Part shown: one piece after another, positions 11,069 through 23,500 of the stretch
Layout of the letters: each line of letters begins with the position of its first letter
Numbering within the stretch: position 1 is the first letter of the stretch
Notes under the pieces: model-generated
Databases searched by the model: none
Told to the model about the DNA's origin: nothing
What the model saw: the letters and a program-made list of their open reading frames with translations, nothing else
Position numbers and translations under genes: made by a program
From: Astrothelium macrocarpum
Taxonomy: Eukaryota; Ascomycota; Dothideomycetes; Trypetheliales; Trypetheliaceae
Direction: 5' to 3'
Assembly: GCA_021030915.1 (NCBI GenBank)
Contig: JAGEMR010000025.1
Span: 248,001 to 312,000 of the forward strand
DNA: 64,000 bases

Positions 11069-13540
11069 AGGACTGTGCCTTTACGGTAATTTATGATCAC
11101 TTCGCCAACTTTAGAAGTCTGAAAGATTGGATATCTATAATTGGATGATGGATAGGCCCTATCAGCGATCCAGGGATTTTATAACCAATTAATAAACGGT
11201 GTTCTGAATATTTAAATGGCCTAATTTTAAGACCTCAAATATCTTCAATAATCAATATCACTGGCTGAAACCCTATTGTATAAAATTTTATATAAAGGAA
11301 GGACGGGAAATGTGAAGGTCAAGATATCAGATTCCGGAAAAATCGCAGGCGCAAATAATTCAATCACGTTATGATCTAAAAGTCCAAATCCGTAAGCCGG
11401 CTGCGTAATCTGATTCTGAAAGCAGTCCCCGAATTTAAAAGTCGGCACAAAGCCGACCAACTACCGCGAATGCTGGAGATTTTCCAGCTCATGAGAGAGC
11501 AGCAGAAATATCATGATGACGACCATCTCAACAAGCCTATCCCTTCGACGTCTTTCCGGCCCATCGGAAAATCAAAGGATTTACGACTCGATGGGGAGTA
11601 GCAAGATGCTTTTCTACACGAGCTTTCACCGTTCGATTTCAAATAAATACAGAAGAAATAATTAAAGAAATATATTAAAATACGATTATAATTCTTTATT
11701 TTTAAATAATACACGAACTGGCTTAAGAATAAATTATAATAATTTTATTTATACAGAAATTGTGAATGTGGTAAAATTCTGTATTTAATAATTCTTTAAA
11801 TCTGGAATAGGCTAATAGAAAATCCAGACCATTTTCGCCGCCGCTGTCGCAAGAGATCTATAAGAGAGATTTTGGAAGAATGGCCATGTTATTGTCGTCC
11901 TCTTTCTTGTACCCAAACAAATTGTGAATGAACAACATCGCCTCCTTCATTATGAACCCAGATCAGTCGACGCCTTATTGCGGACTATTCTCCGACAATT
12001 CATCGAATCAAAATTCCAATAAAATCTTTTTTCTAATATTCTCGAAAAATTCAGGACTAATATAACTAGTATCATCAACTCGTCCCTATCAGTGATAAGA
12101 TTTTATATTTTTAATGAAATCATTAATTTTAAGAAATCTTTTTTTATTATAAATGATATAAAATATTATTCTAATTCTTTTCAAATTTTAATTAGGGACG
12201 AATTATCGCGCCTATCTAATACTCGTCCTAATATGCTGATCATATAATCCTCTCCAGAATCTGATGGTCTGATCAAAATTATATACGACCGAAGCGAATG
12301 TATAAATAAGAATTTTATATTTTATTGGCGATATATTGTATATAACGGGAGAGATTATGATCTTTATCAACTCTATATCAACCTTGACTATCACTATTTT
12401 GACAGATAAATCATCCGAGAATATTATATATCAATTATAATAGTCTGATAATCTGTTACGATTTCTGATGAAACGATAATTATTAATATATTATATTTGA
12501 CAGGATATATAAAATGGAAGAATTATATATTATCATAAAAATGCCGTTAAAAATAACTGAGAATAATCTGACTGGCTATTTCTAACGGAAATTCGAACGC
12601 GAAATGGATTTCAGTCCCGTTTTGAAAAAGAAATTCAATAATATCCAATAAATAATTCGCGGAATAAAAAATATTATTATAATTCGAATTTCAGAATATC
12701 CAATTATAATTGATATTTATATAAATTATTTTAATAATAAATAATTATTTAAAAAGATTTTAAATAAATTCGGTCATTTACCATAAATAAAAATAGATTA
12801 TTTTAATAATTTTCTAAAAAAGATTCTAAATCAGAAGAATAAAAATGATTGGTATCTAAATCTGTATATATTAATATTCATTCAAATCGCATTTTATGAA
12901 ATTAATCATAATTTGATATTTGACGAATTTATAAACATATTTGAATAATTTTATTTTATTTAAAATAAAAAAAACCCGGATTTCATATTTTATAAATTCT
13001 TTTATATTATAAATGGTCTTTTCACGATTTTTAAAAAAATAAATATGAAAATTCGTCTATTTCATGATATCGTTAAAATCTTCTTATATAAAAATTGTGA
13101 TAAAAAATTCCAAAAAATCGGGTTTAAAATGGTATATTTCTATTTTATAAATCTCATTAAATCCAGTGGATTTTTAAATAATTTAAATAATATATCATAT
13201 AATAATATAGAAATTTTAATCAGTCGGCTATTTTTAAAATATATGATATAATACTGGAATTATCATTTTTTAAAATCGAAATTAAAAAAAATTCAAAATA
13301 TTATATTTCAATTCTTCCAAAAATTATGAATATCATTTTCTATATTAATCTAGATAAATCCTTTTATTGATACTTTTTTTTTATAGATCCAATAAAGGCC
13401 CATACCAATATAATTTTTATTAATAAAAGTCTATTTCTGCGTTTGATTTAATTTATTCGAATTATTTCGATTATTATAAAAATATAATTACGATAAAAAT
13501 ATAAACGTGAAAGATATAATCACTGATAAAATATCCATTA
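11069..13540. other. AT-rich with less degraded islands, no recognised gene
   Basis: Islands at about 11.25-11.65 and 11.82-12.08 kb have near-normal composition. On the plus strand 11461-11645 reads LPRMLEIFQLMREQQKYH and then meets TAG and TAA; on the minus strand 11460-11245 is open but begins at TTG directly after a stop. Neither can be assigned to a family. They look like fragments of the original element or of captured genes. Confidence 0.35.
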
Positions 13541-13544
13541 TAAT

Positions 13545-14345
13545 CGCGTATATAAGAGGTCATATTGATCTTATCCAAAACCTCTTTGATACGGATATAG
13601 ATATTATAACCATATATAATTTAAATATTATTATTTTATTGGAAATAATATAATATAAATATTATAAGATTATTGATCATTTATTAATAAAAACGGAATC
13701 TGTTTTTTAAAATAAAATATATTTCCATTTTTCTGAATAAATTATATTTATATTTATAATATTTTAATAGATATTTAATATATAAAAGAATTTCGTCAAT
13801 AAATCTGATTTGAATATCAGTATCCAAAATATATTAAAAAAAAATAATATTATATATAACGATAAAAAATAGTAATATCACGTATGTATAATGGTTTATT
13901 AATTATAAAAATTTCCTATATCTAATAAATTTAAATGATTTAATTAATAAAAGGACTATTTTGATATATCTGATCGTATTAATTATAAAAGCCTTTAAAA
14001 TAAAAATTGATAACGGTAATCATAACCAGAAAATTGGAATTTTTAAAATAATATTTTAATATGGCGTATGTATTGATATAATAGATATAACAGATTATAC
14101 ATTCTTATATCATATAATAATATAAAATGACGTAGAAGCTGAAAAAATAATAAAACATTTTATTTAAAAAGATATATCTTTAAAGAAATAGGATAAAGAC
14201 GGCCGTATAACGCTTCATATGGCCTATATATATGATAAATTTGGAAATATTCGAATATTAATGAAAATTGGAATAAATCAATTAATAAAAGATATTTATA
14301 ATCATATATTAATTGATTATATAATATTATTAAAATAATATAAAA
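13545..14345 (+). pseudogene. RIP-degraded ankyrin-repeat gene
   Basis: Plus-strand frames still show ankyrin-like helices despite many stops. GHIDLIQNLFDTDIDI starts at 13558, VEAEKIIKHFI lies near 14130-14170, and DKDGRITLHMAYIYDKFGNI at about 14192-14251 matches the consensus D.DGRTPLH.A...GN with T-P-L-H changed to I-T-L-H, followed by IRILMKIGIN. Proline to threonine or isoleucine shifts and TAA/TAG stops are what C-to-T mutation of an ankyrin gene would leave. Ankyrin repeats are protein-binding modules, common in fungal accessory genes. The frame changes between pieces, through indels or lost introns. Not functional. Confidence 0.6.
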
Positions 14346-16600
14346 ACGTGATTATATTAACGTGATATAAAAATATAAATTCAGAAGCTGAGAAATGAGA
14401 TATTTTTAAGAATTTTGATATCAAAGAATTAATATTTATAATTTGGAAATTGATAATATAAAGGGCCGATTCCTTCACCGGTGGGATAGCGAAAATATCC
14501 GATCAAATCATTTAGAAAATAGATCCTTTGAATTATATCGCGTTTTACTGAATAATTTTTACGAATGAATCATATATAATAATATAATTATTCGAAAATA
14601 GTCGGATTAATATAAATATTATTGATATAATTGGATATATTATGTTTTATATATTCATTAATGAATTTTTTTAAAAATTTCATAATAAATATTTTAAAAA
14701 AATGATTAAATTATTATTTTAATATAATGATATTTTAGGGCCAAAAGATTATTATAATAATTCGATTTTAAATACGGTAATTAATAAAATTTTTAAAATA
14801 AAAAAATGGAAAATAATAATATAATTCTTTATACATAATTCAGATATTCATTTTTTCAAAAATTATTTATAAAAATTTTTTAGATATTTATATCGGTATG
14901 ATGATATCTTTATTATAAAGAAATTTTTAAACGTAAATTTTAATGTCTTTTTTAAAAATAAAGATTTGCTATTGTCGTAAATAGCCTCTGATTGGAATCC
15001 AAATGCCGAAATAATGAGCATATTCAGAGAAGCGGAGAATAATATTTGCCTGTGAAAAAGGAGTGCAGTTGTGCAGTCAGACTAATATAAAAATATGGCC
15101 GTAAGAGTTCTCATATGATTCTGTGCCTGCACACGATACTGAATGGATTTTCGCGTTCTCGATTATCTTCCATTGGTCCTCAGAAAACTGACAAAATTTC
15201 ACGAAACCGATATAAACAAAAATGCCATAATTAATCATTTTCCGTAGAATAAATCTCTGGCCCAAATAGAATATTGTTTCCTTTTTTAGAGGATCTGAAT
15301 TGGTAAAGATATATGAAAATATCAAAATGTAATATTCGAGAGTATGGAAATCATTGCCATTATTTCTGAATAAAAGATTCATACGATCATCTGGATATAG
15401 CCGCATTCAGATAGAATCGCTTTTATGGGGGGAATTCCGTTTATTATTTGGACGGGATTTCCACGAGAATTCGTCATATTCTGGGCCGAGTGCCTTAAAT
15501 ATCAACTAATACAATGGGTCCTATATATGTAATGATCTTTAAAAAATCTGATCAAAATCATTACTAATTTATTTAAATTCAATATAAAATTCTTCTAGAA
15601 TTAGAAATGTAGGATGGTAGTTATATTGGTTTTGGCGGATCTGTATAAGGACTTGTATGACACTATCTACGGAAGGCCAGGTCTAAGATGGCGCTTGGTA
15701 TCATAGGTCTGGCGGCATCTGGAAATTGCCAGTTTTTATCAAATCGAAGATTGGCCGTCAGCGGTCGCCGAATATTTAACGTACCAGTCGAATTGAATTA
15801 TAAAATCATTCCATCATAAGCCGATAATATATTTTTTATTTATTATTCTACTGATTTATTTCGCGATATTAATAATAATAATCAATTTATCAGTTTTTTT
15901 TATAAGATTATAATTTGTGTAATTTTTTATAATTATGCGTCAGATACGTCAAAAGTCAGTTTTATCATATTCCGTCAGATCGTCGCCGGAGATAGTCTAT
16001 AATAATTTCCGCCATTAACGTTCTTTTTTCGGGATATGATTGATTATTTTCGGAAGTCCTTCAGACAGGATTTCGTATATTATCAAATTCTTACATTATC
16101 AGAAAATCTGCCGGCCATTAAAATATAGAATTCTCAGGATCAATATACGTTTTTGGAAAATCCATATTCGGCGATAAAAAGATTCTGTTAAAAATTCGTT
16201 CTTCCAAAATCGATCTTATATTATTTTATATTTTTTTCTAATTCTTTTTTATAATATTCAAACGATATTTAATACAAATTTTATATATTTATGATTTTAG
16301 AAGAAATTTTTTAAAATATTTTGAATATTAATGATAATAATATTATAATACGAATTTCAGTAGATCTCATCCATTCGTAAACCCTTTTTAATCCAATCAT
16401 TAATATTTCTTTGAATAATATAAAGATTATCGATCCAAATATATTAGAATCCAAATTGAAGGATTATCTGAATAATTTATTAAAAAAAAAAAATAGAAAA
16501 TTTATAAATGGAATATTTTTAAATATTTTTTTATAATTATGATTTTTTAAAATTATAAAATTAAAATATAATAATTTCTAATAATGATTATAAATAATTA
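14346..16600. other. AT-rich region with one 109-codon open frame
   Basis: Most is RIP-like. A minus-strand ATG ORF at 15406-15077 (109 aa, beginning MRLYPDDRMNLLFRNNG) survives in a less AT-rich island (about 15.0-15.8 kb). It is rich in Ile, Tyr and Phe, as expected if mutated. I recognise no domain, and it may be a relic rather than a gene. Confidence 0.35.
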
Positions 16601-16639
16601 ATATTATATCTGATTTAAATAATATAGAAATAGATCTCA

Positions 16640-16920
16640 GTGTTGTATAATATCTTTAAAATCTTTCTATCTCCGTTTTAATGAACCGTATAATAAGGCC
16701 GCCTCCAATGTCTATACGAAATAATCTCATTGATATGAAATATGAATTAGACCCGTCTAATCCTATATCTTCCTTGGTAATTATTTGATTATAAAGGCCA
16801 TGATTTTTTTTATCGCAGTTTTCAATCCATTTCTAAATTTGAATAAATATGAATTCGTTATTTATACGATTATCAAATTTAAATATTATTAAATTATCTG
16901 TCTTATTTATGACTAATTTT
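16640..16920 (-). pseudogene. RIP-degraded HET-domain-like gene fragment
   Basis: One minus-strand frame reads FKFDNRINNEFIF, then a TAG, then KWIENCDKKNHGLYN, then GSNSYFISMRLFRIDIGGG, FIKTEIERF, a TAA and RYYTTL. The order W-I-x-x-C..H-G, then RLxxID/DV, then YTTL resembles the entry into fungal HET (heterokaryon incompatibility) domains: a W-L-x-x-C-x-x-x-H-x-x-C motif, then R-L-I-D-V, then Y-x-x-L-S-H-x-W-G. Both stops fit CAG/CAA to TAG/TAA. HET proteins trigger non-self recognition cell death in fungi. The assignment is by motif order only. Confidence 0.45.
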
Positions 16921-17111
16921 AGCCGCCCTTTTTAGAAAAAGAAGAAGATTGATATTCTTAATATAATATATTTCGAATTCTTATTAAGGCAAATCACTGG
17001 AATTATTATTATAATTGAATATCAGATGAAAATGTCCTTCTTTATCTGAATTGTGTATTATAAATCGGTAAATAAATAATTGCAAATCCTGATCTAATAT
17101 AATTAGAGGAC

Positions 17112-17200
17112 TCTTTTCATAAAAGAGACCCTTTTTAAAGAAGGGATTATCTTTAAAAAAGGAATTCTTTTTATAAAAGGGATTCTTTTTATAAAATTAT
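17112..17200. repeat. Degenerate 18-20-bp tandem repeat
   Basis: Repeated units of the form AAAAGGGATTCTTTTTAT appear four to five times with small changes. Possibly a slippage product within the AT block. Confidence 0.6.
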
Positions 17201-17689
17201 AATCTTACGATATTCTATATCATTTGGATATAAAAATCTTTCACACATTATAATAATATAATACAAATATCGTATCCTGATTCGAAAGATTATTTTTAAA
17301 AGAAATTATTTTTATAATATAATTTATTCGAATCAATTATTTTATTATTTTGAAAAATTTTATTAAAATAAAAATTATAAATTATTATATCATAATTTAT
17401 GAAAAGATTTAATAAAAAGAAATGATAAATAGATATTTAAAATAATTAGATTTTTAATAACAGTTGAAACGCCATATTATAGGATATAGATCAGTTAGAA
17501 TATAATATATAATAAAAATTAAAATAATAAAAATTTATAAATTGAATTATAAAAATGAATAATTAAAATATATATACGTTAATGGATTATATAAATAGAT
17601 TTGCCATTTCATATATTGTTAATGTGATATATTCCAAAGGTCCCTAGGATATTTTGACCTGTAGAATATCCCGCATTTTACGCGTAATA

Positions 17690-17965
17690 TATTTTTATAT
17701 GATTTCTGATTTTATATATTCTCTAATTCTATACATTTTTAAATCTCATATATTTTCAAAATTTATATATTTTCTAATTTTATATATTTTCTAATTCCAT
17801 GAATTTTTAAATTTTATATATTTTCTAATTTTATATATTTTAGAATTACGGAATATTTTTACGATTTTTTTAATTTCATAAATTTTAAAATTTCATTTTT
17901 TAATATATATTTTTGGAATTTACGCATTTTCTGATTCATATATTCTCTGATTCATATATTTTCTA
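17690..17965. repeat. Degenerate AT-rich tandem repeats
   Basis: About a dozen imperfect units containing TTTTATATATTTTCTAA or close variants follow each other with little else between. It is the most regular tandem array of the isochore and lies near its right edge. Confidence 0.65.
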
Positions 17966-18389
17966 AATAATATATCTATCTTTATTTTTTAATAATATTA
18001 TTAATAAAATATTTTCAATTTAATAAAAATATTAAATAAAATATATAAGAATTATTTTAATATAGATTAAATTTAAATATTATTATTTTCGTTTTGATTT
18101 TGATGATACAAATAAATTAAAATAATCATGATTTGAATCAAAATATATACCGAATTTTATAATATATTATTTTATTAGAATAATAACGCGAAATTAGAAA
18201 TTGTCAAAAGTTAAATTAGTATGTGTTAAATTTGGGCGCTATTGCTCCCGTCCTCGTTTTGGCGGACAGGGGGTGCAAAAGCAGCGGCAAACTGAGCCGA
18301 AACGGGCACCCGATTCCCCAGCACATAGCGTTATTGGAGTAATCCACAAATAACAAAGTCTCATTTTCTATGGATGTTTCACGATAATG

Positions 18390-19796
18390 TCATAGAACGT
18401 TGATATCATGCTGAACTCTGATTTGATGCTCCTTCGTCTTCTGTGACGATCCCTCGTCCATTGGGTTACGTATCTCAAAAAACCTAGTCGCCAGTTCTAT
18501 ATCCTGTCCACAGACCGTCGAATCTGCCGATAGACTGGCATTATTGGACGGCCCAAGAAATGCCGGGTCTGCAAGTAGGTTGTTATCGTCGTCTGCTTTC
18601 GAGCTGGTTGTGCCGATTTTGCGAGCAGATGCACTATTATAATCGCAACTCCTACTTTCATGCATTCTCTTCTCCGATCCATGCCCAAGCAAGGGAATTT
18701 TGTATAAAACAGGACGTATGACTGGCAGGCAGGCACAGATAATGGAGATATGGAGTTCAACGCCAGTCCAGAGGTTTCCGGGGCACCATGCCCCTAGACG
18801 CTGTTATTAATATTTCATGGGGTTACAAACTAGATAAAGGACATTTACTTACACATGATGTCTTCAAACCGGGTACTCCTCAATTCATAAAGTGCGGAGA
18901 CGAGACGAATGATGCTACATGCAACGGCACTATGTGGAACATGAAATCAGTCAGTTTACAATGCAACGCACGGAAGCTTTGTACCTTTCACATGACGTAA
19001 TAAGATGTATCGAAGGCAGTAAAACTCACAAAAACCCAAGGAGGAAGATACCGCTTACTGCAATCTTGCGAGTAGTTGGCATATGAAGGCGCAAGACCGG
19101 AAATACAGGAAGTATCCATATTGCAGCATCCGTGATGATGCTTGGGATTGCTTCGCCTAGCAACAAGCCTTCTAAGTTTACGCATTTACCAGGGACTGTC
19201 TGGTTCCATGCTTTATTAATGGGAGTGCATTGGAAGATGATCGCGAATTCGGTTCCTGAAATTTTAAGCGTGAGTCCCCAAGGGTGATTTCGATTGATAT
19301 TGGTTGCATTCACCGATGAACCAGAACAATATTATGACACCAAGAATGCAGACGCTAGCTTTTATCTCCTTGGTTGGGAATAAGCGGCGGTACAGAAGAA
19401 GAATACTGGCCTTAATCAGAGGCAAGCAAGTGTTGTACAGAATTTCTGAAGCATAAAAACCCTGCAGGAATGCCCGAAGATTGGCCGGATTCTCTTTGGA
19501 AAGCTGGAGACCAAACCCAAATCTCATCCACCACAACAAATCCGCGCTCATTCCCAGCGCAATTGGCTATCGGATATAAGTCGAAGAAACCGTATAGAAC
19601 AACCATCGCTGTAATCATATTTACCCACCAAAGCTGCTAAAGTCGCCCAATCATCCCACCAGAGATTTACCCGAGTAATTTTTCTAGAATAGATGCGCAG
19701 CGCTACGATCGTCGGCGTAAGGATCAAAAACATAGTATTCACCGCCAGTATAGATGGTTGTCGCCCTTCACCGGTATAAGGGAGATATGTTGCCAT
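18390..19796 (-). CDS. Rhodopsin-domain (fungal 7-TM) integral membrane protein
   Basis: Five exons rebuilt on the minus strand: 19796-19629, 19566-19314, 19255-19030, 18929-18853, 18793-18390; introns 58-100 nt, all GT..AG; 375 aa. The product matches the fungal family often annotated as rhodopsin-domain or satratoxin SC1-like integral membrane protein. Evidence is TM1 followed by LRIYSRKITRVNLWWDDW, the block FQCTPINKAWN..VPGKCVN, TRKIAVSGIFLLGFFAVACS, IIRLVSALYELR, and WTGVELHISIICACLPVIRP. These are conserved positions across the seven helices. A polar tail of about 115 residues follows. The family is abundant in Pezizomycotina, is often found near accessory genes, and has no settled biochemical function. 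The ATG at 19796 begins a typical short N-terminus (MATYLPYTGEG). The stop is only 65 bp from the end of the AT-rich block. Confidence 0.9.
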
Positions 19797-21410
19797 GATA
19801 GGTCTATTGGAACAGTATGATCTGATTCATAAGGTGTAAAGAGAAATTATTGAGGTGTGAGTTCCTGAAGGAAGAACAGACGGCTATGTATCCTGAGCTA
19901 GACTAGTACTAATCAGGTGATCGCTACCAGTGCTTCTCAGGCAGCTTTTAAACAACAGGTTTGAAACAAATTTGTATTGTGTTTGTAGAGAAGTTTGATA
20001 TGTAAGGAGGTCCAGAGTGCTTACGTAGGAACATTCAGTCAGAGACTTCATCTGTAACTTCGCAGCTCGAGTAACAACACAACGCCATTTCCATGTAGCT
20101 CTTCCTTTCCTGATTTCTGCATCGAGTTTCATGGGAACATCCCTCAGAGTGATCCACGCCGGGGTTCATACTATCTTGGTCAGGTGACACATGATCCCGC
20201 GAAATGCCGCATCTCGGTCAATGAATATTATCATTCGATAGGGCTCATTGATTTTGACGAGCTGAAATGCATCGCGTATCCCGTACGTGCCGAGAAAAGG
20301 CAATATGAGGCGCGAAACAAGATGACATGTTCTCTACAAGGGTAAGCGGTCCGAGAAAACGCGGAGCTCCTTCCCGCTACGGAGGCTAACTACATCCGAG
20401 CAGCGATATTCGACCTACCTAAGACAGCAGTGACGGCACGATTGGACCATATATAGTTCTCATGGCCACAGACTACCAATCGACGTGCCTAGCTGCAGGA
20501 CTTAGCTCGAAAGCAACGGACCGCATGATGGATTGTCGATACATTCCAACAATCATCCCGGAATTCGAGCAAGTGAGCGACCAGAGATGTCTGATCGAGC
20601 TTCCGTCTCGTGTAGTATTATTCCATTGCGGTCCACCATTGTGCTTTAACGTTCAGCCTTGTCAGTCCATCAGCTATCGGGACTTTTCGCTTCCCATTAC
20701 ACTTCCCTTTACCACGTAGAAAGGACACAAACAGTTTGCAAGACCCAGAAACATAGGAGTTTCCAAATTCTTGATACCGTTCTTTCACCCTTCCCTACAA
20801 TTCCTTCTCGAAAGGCCGAGAGTCATGGCGATTGACGAAAGGTTTTTTGCTTTTGCCGCCCACGCGCGGGCCCCAATACCAACTTCCGTGTCTATTGCGA
20901 GGGGACGCCGCTATACCCTGGCTTCCCGTCTACCCCCACGATGTCTTATTTTGATGCCGTCGGAAAATATTGACTGATTGCTGTGGCTTTCGGACTGCAT
21001 GGGCATTCTCACGACGGGACAGCTTCACTACGGATAATCCACCACTGTCATCAGCAAACAGTCTCGCCAGGGCTATACAGGCCGGGAAGTTAAATCAACA
21101 CGCTGCAAGTGTCTTGTAACCTGAAGATGAGATCACGAGCCAACACCTGTGATGCTGAATGTCGTGGTGTGGCCCGGCCCCGCCGCCTCTTCGCCGGAAA
21201 ATGGATAAATCTGTAAGAACCAGTCTTGTTAGTATCACCTGATACATATAGCACAATTCGTCCATGGGACCGCCTACTTTGTACCTTGTCAAGTGTGATA
21301 TGCGTGCTGAGCCTGGCACTACCATGAAGCATCGCGTTGGTTTTGGTTCGAGCAATCCAGCAGATTTAGACTCGCCACAATGGGAATAATTGGCATCGCA
21401 TAAAGCGTTT

Positions 21411-21450
<40 letters not shown>

Positions 21451-22614
21451 AAGAAAACAAATCCGTTAAGAAGATCGACGGTTTAAAAAAGAAAGAAAGT
21501 AAAACACTGCCAGAGGCCCAAAAAGACGGATTCCCCCCTCTCTAGGGCCCGGAACAAGGCCTTCGGGAGGAGGAGGAGGAGGAGGACAGGTGGGCGGAGG
21601 CACCAGACTCTGAGCTGGAAATGATCACTTCCGGGATAATTCTGAATGGGCAAGAATTGATGGAAGATAGCGAGAAATCTATTCGACTCTATATGAGTTG
21701 AAGAGGCCCTCGATCATAATCATTGAGATAGCTCTCGAAATGGTTTCTTGGATAACAAGTCCAATTACGTGGCATTGGTCGTGACAGTGTTGAGGTCTTC
21801 CCCAACCTCAGAAGTGACACTTCTTAGCTCATCCACTGGTGGAGGGGTGGGAGGCGGCAGGCCGCCGGGTCGGAAACGAGCGTTATTCATTTTGAACAGA
21901 AGGATCAGCCGATAGGTAGCTCACTTTGACACCCAGCGGGAAAAATAGACGCTTATCGACTGTGTCTGATGCTTCTTCTTCGAGCTGTTCTGGCGTGGAA
22001 ATGTGTCAAGGGGAATTGGTTGACTTACATATCTGTAATTCCTAAAGAGAAGAGAGAGAGAGAGAGACCAGAAAGCCGGAATGGATAGACCAGCGCCTCT
22101 CGGCCTACCTTAGACGGGCAGATACGATAGGGGAATAGGCCACCCCCAATTTCAACAATCAACAACAATTCAGGAGCAGCCGTCATTCAAGGGCAGCATG
22201 TTTCCCAGAATCCAACTGGATAAGCCTTCCCAACCAAGTTGAGAACTCCAACAGCGCCTCCGGCTTTAGTCGCAAGTCTTCACCTTTAAACTCTCTAGGC
22301 AAACATATGCCACGCTGACATTTGCACAGCGCCGCGACAAGTGAGGGTACAACTAGAATGGCCATCCGCCGCTGGCGTCGATTGTCTTAGTACGAGTCCC
22401 CGCACAATGCGGTTTCCGCTGGCAACAATAACTCTCTAGTTCATTCTGCAGTGCGTCGGCTAGGACTTTCTATTTCTTCATTTAGCTCATTCAGATTCTT
22501 CCTTCTCAGCGCGATTTGCTTTTGCTTGGTGATGATGCTAAGTCGGAAACATCACAGCCTCTCCCCTACTTCAATTAGGGGCCGAATCTGGCAAGGAATC
22601 ATTCAGAAGGCCTC
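19797..22614. other. Intergenic, no recognised gene
   Basis: About 2.8 kb of normal-composition DNA with only short open frames (longest ATG ORF about 85 codons at 20462-20719, no recognisable domain). It contains a 31-T homopolymer followed by 9 A, a GGA microsatellite (about 21568-21585) and a GA microsatellite (about 22046-22067). Confidence 0.6.
21413..21452. repeat. Homopolymer T(31)A(9)
   Basis: Thirty-one consecutive T (21413-21443) followed by nine A. It could be a genuine retro-element poly(A) trace or an assembly artefact. Confidence 0.85.
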
Positions 22615-22845
22615 CACCAGCAGTTGCAATAAGAAATTTCACCCGCCACCGCGATGCGAAATATCGCTGTAGGCTTGATAGGTAAGGCCCCATACCATTC
22701 CAAGACATTAGAGACTATCAATAATTCAGCAAGAAATATCTCTTATTATGTTTTTGATTTACATTGCTGAGGATCTTCCCGTGAGGTATGTCGCGATTAT
22801 ATATCTCGCAGTCGCAGGCAACATTTCTTATTGCAACCCCTGGTG
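22615..22845 (-). mobile_element. Miniature inverted-repeat element, copy A
   Basis: A 231-bp segment whose ends are inverted repeats of about 40 bp. The left arm starts CACCAGCAGTTGCAATAAGA; the right arm, read in reverse complement, starts CACCAGGGGTTGCAATAAGA. By eye 32 of the first 40 positions agree. The flanks are CCTC on both sides (22611-22614 and 22846-22849), a possible 4-bp target duplication. It has no coding capacity. A related copy in reverse orientation lies at 52775-53017, including a shared interior motif (AATGG.ATGGGG). Confidence 0.7.
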
Positions 22846-23500
22846 CCTCGGAGCTGTATAACTCTTCTTCGATACTCTTCCTGTGGATGTATCATGCAAA
22901 TTAGAGCAAGGCTATCAGTGCAGAGGATTTGCTTCTGTATATTGTGCCTCTGTCCTCAGAATGGCAACGTCTCGGTTTCATACGAAAGGCGGGCTCAGAT
23001 GGACCAAGTTTGGGCGCCAGGTGGAACCAAAATCGGGAACCACAGAACCTAACGTCCTCCTGCGGTGACGGAACGCCGCATCGTGCACTAGATCCTGGTG
23101 CATTTTGCGGACCACACCGGTCTGAGCACTTGAAAAGAATTAACTTTGTCTAGCATCCAGCTTTTCAGGTAGCTCATGTTGGAGCTGTTCTGTGTGTGTG
23201 AATATGTGTGTATATTGATCGAGTATCTAAGAGATAAGGTATATATATAAAATGAGGAACTAATGCTATTACCTAAGCTGCCTGTGGCACAACAGTTCAG
23301 GCGATAATTACTCCCAGATAAGCATATTACAGCGCTTCTTAGAGAGTATTTCAAATCCTGCAGCCTCGCGCCTCCCTGCGCTTCTCCATCCGATTGCGAT
23401 CCCTCTGAAATGCTTGTTCATGCCGCTTGACAAGCTGAACTCGTGGGTCCGAACATGAAGCGCTTCCTCGCAGAGACCACAACTTTCTCCCGTTTGCAAC
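22846..23500. other. Intergenic, no recognised gene
   Basis: Several overlapping short frames start at non-ATG codons; none looks coding. The stretch after 23150 is probably the downstream region of the small gene ending at 23501. Confidence 0.5.

Larger units (their letters stand above)
6794..18325. mobile_element. 11.5-kb AT-rich block bounded by an inverted repeat; RIP-degraded element(s)
   Basis: TGTGCTGGGGAATCGG at 6794-6809 is repeated exactly in inverted orientation at 18310-18325. Weaker similarity follows on both sides (a TCAG..TTTGCCG motif within 45 bp). Both copies sit in normal-composition DNA just outside the AT-rich interior. The interior has few G/C and no complete gene, but includes less degraded islands at about 7.45-8.35, 8.58-8.77, 10.8-11.65, 11.8-12.4, 15.0-15.8 and 16.65-16.85 kb. 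It may be one large element or several nested ones; the boundary repeat favours a single outer unit. No target duplication is evident. Confidence 0.5.

Noticed and set aside
11245..11460. 71-codon minus-strand frame in an island of the AT block
   Set aside because: Starts at TTG directly after a stop; no ATG and no family.
2161..18300. Mitochondrial DNA insertion, because of very high AT
   Set aside because: No mitochondrial gene can be read. RIP-type stops in nuclear-type gene relics explain the composition better.
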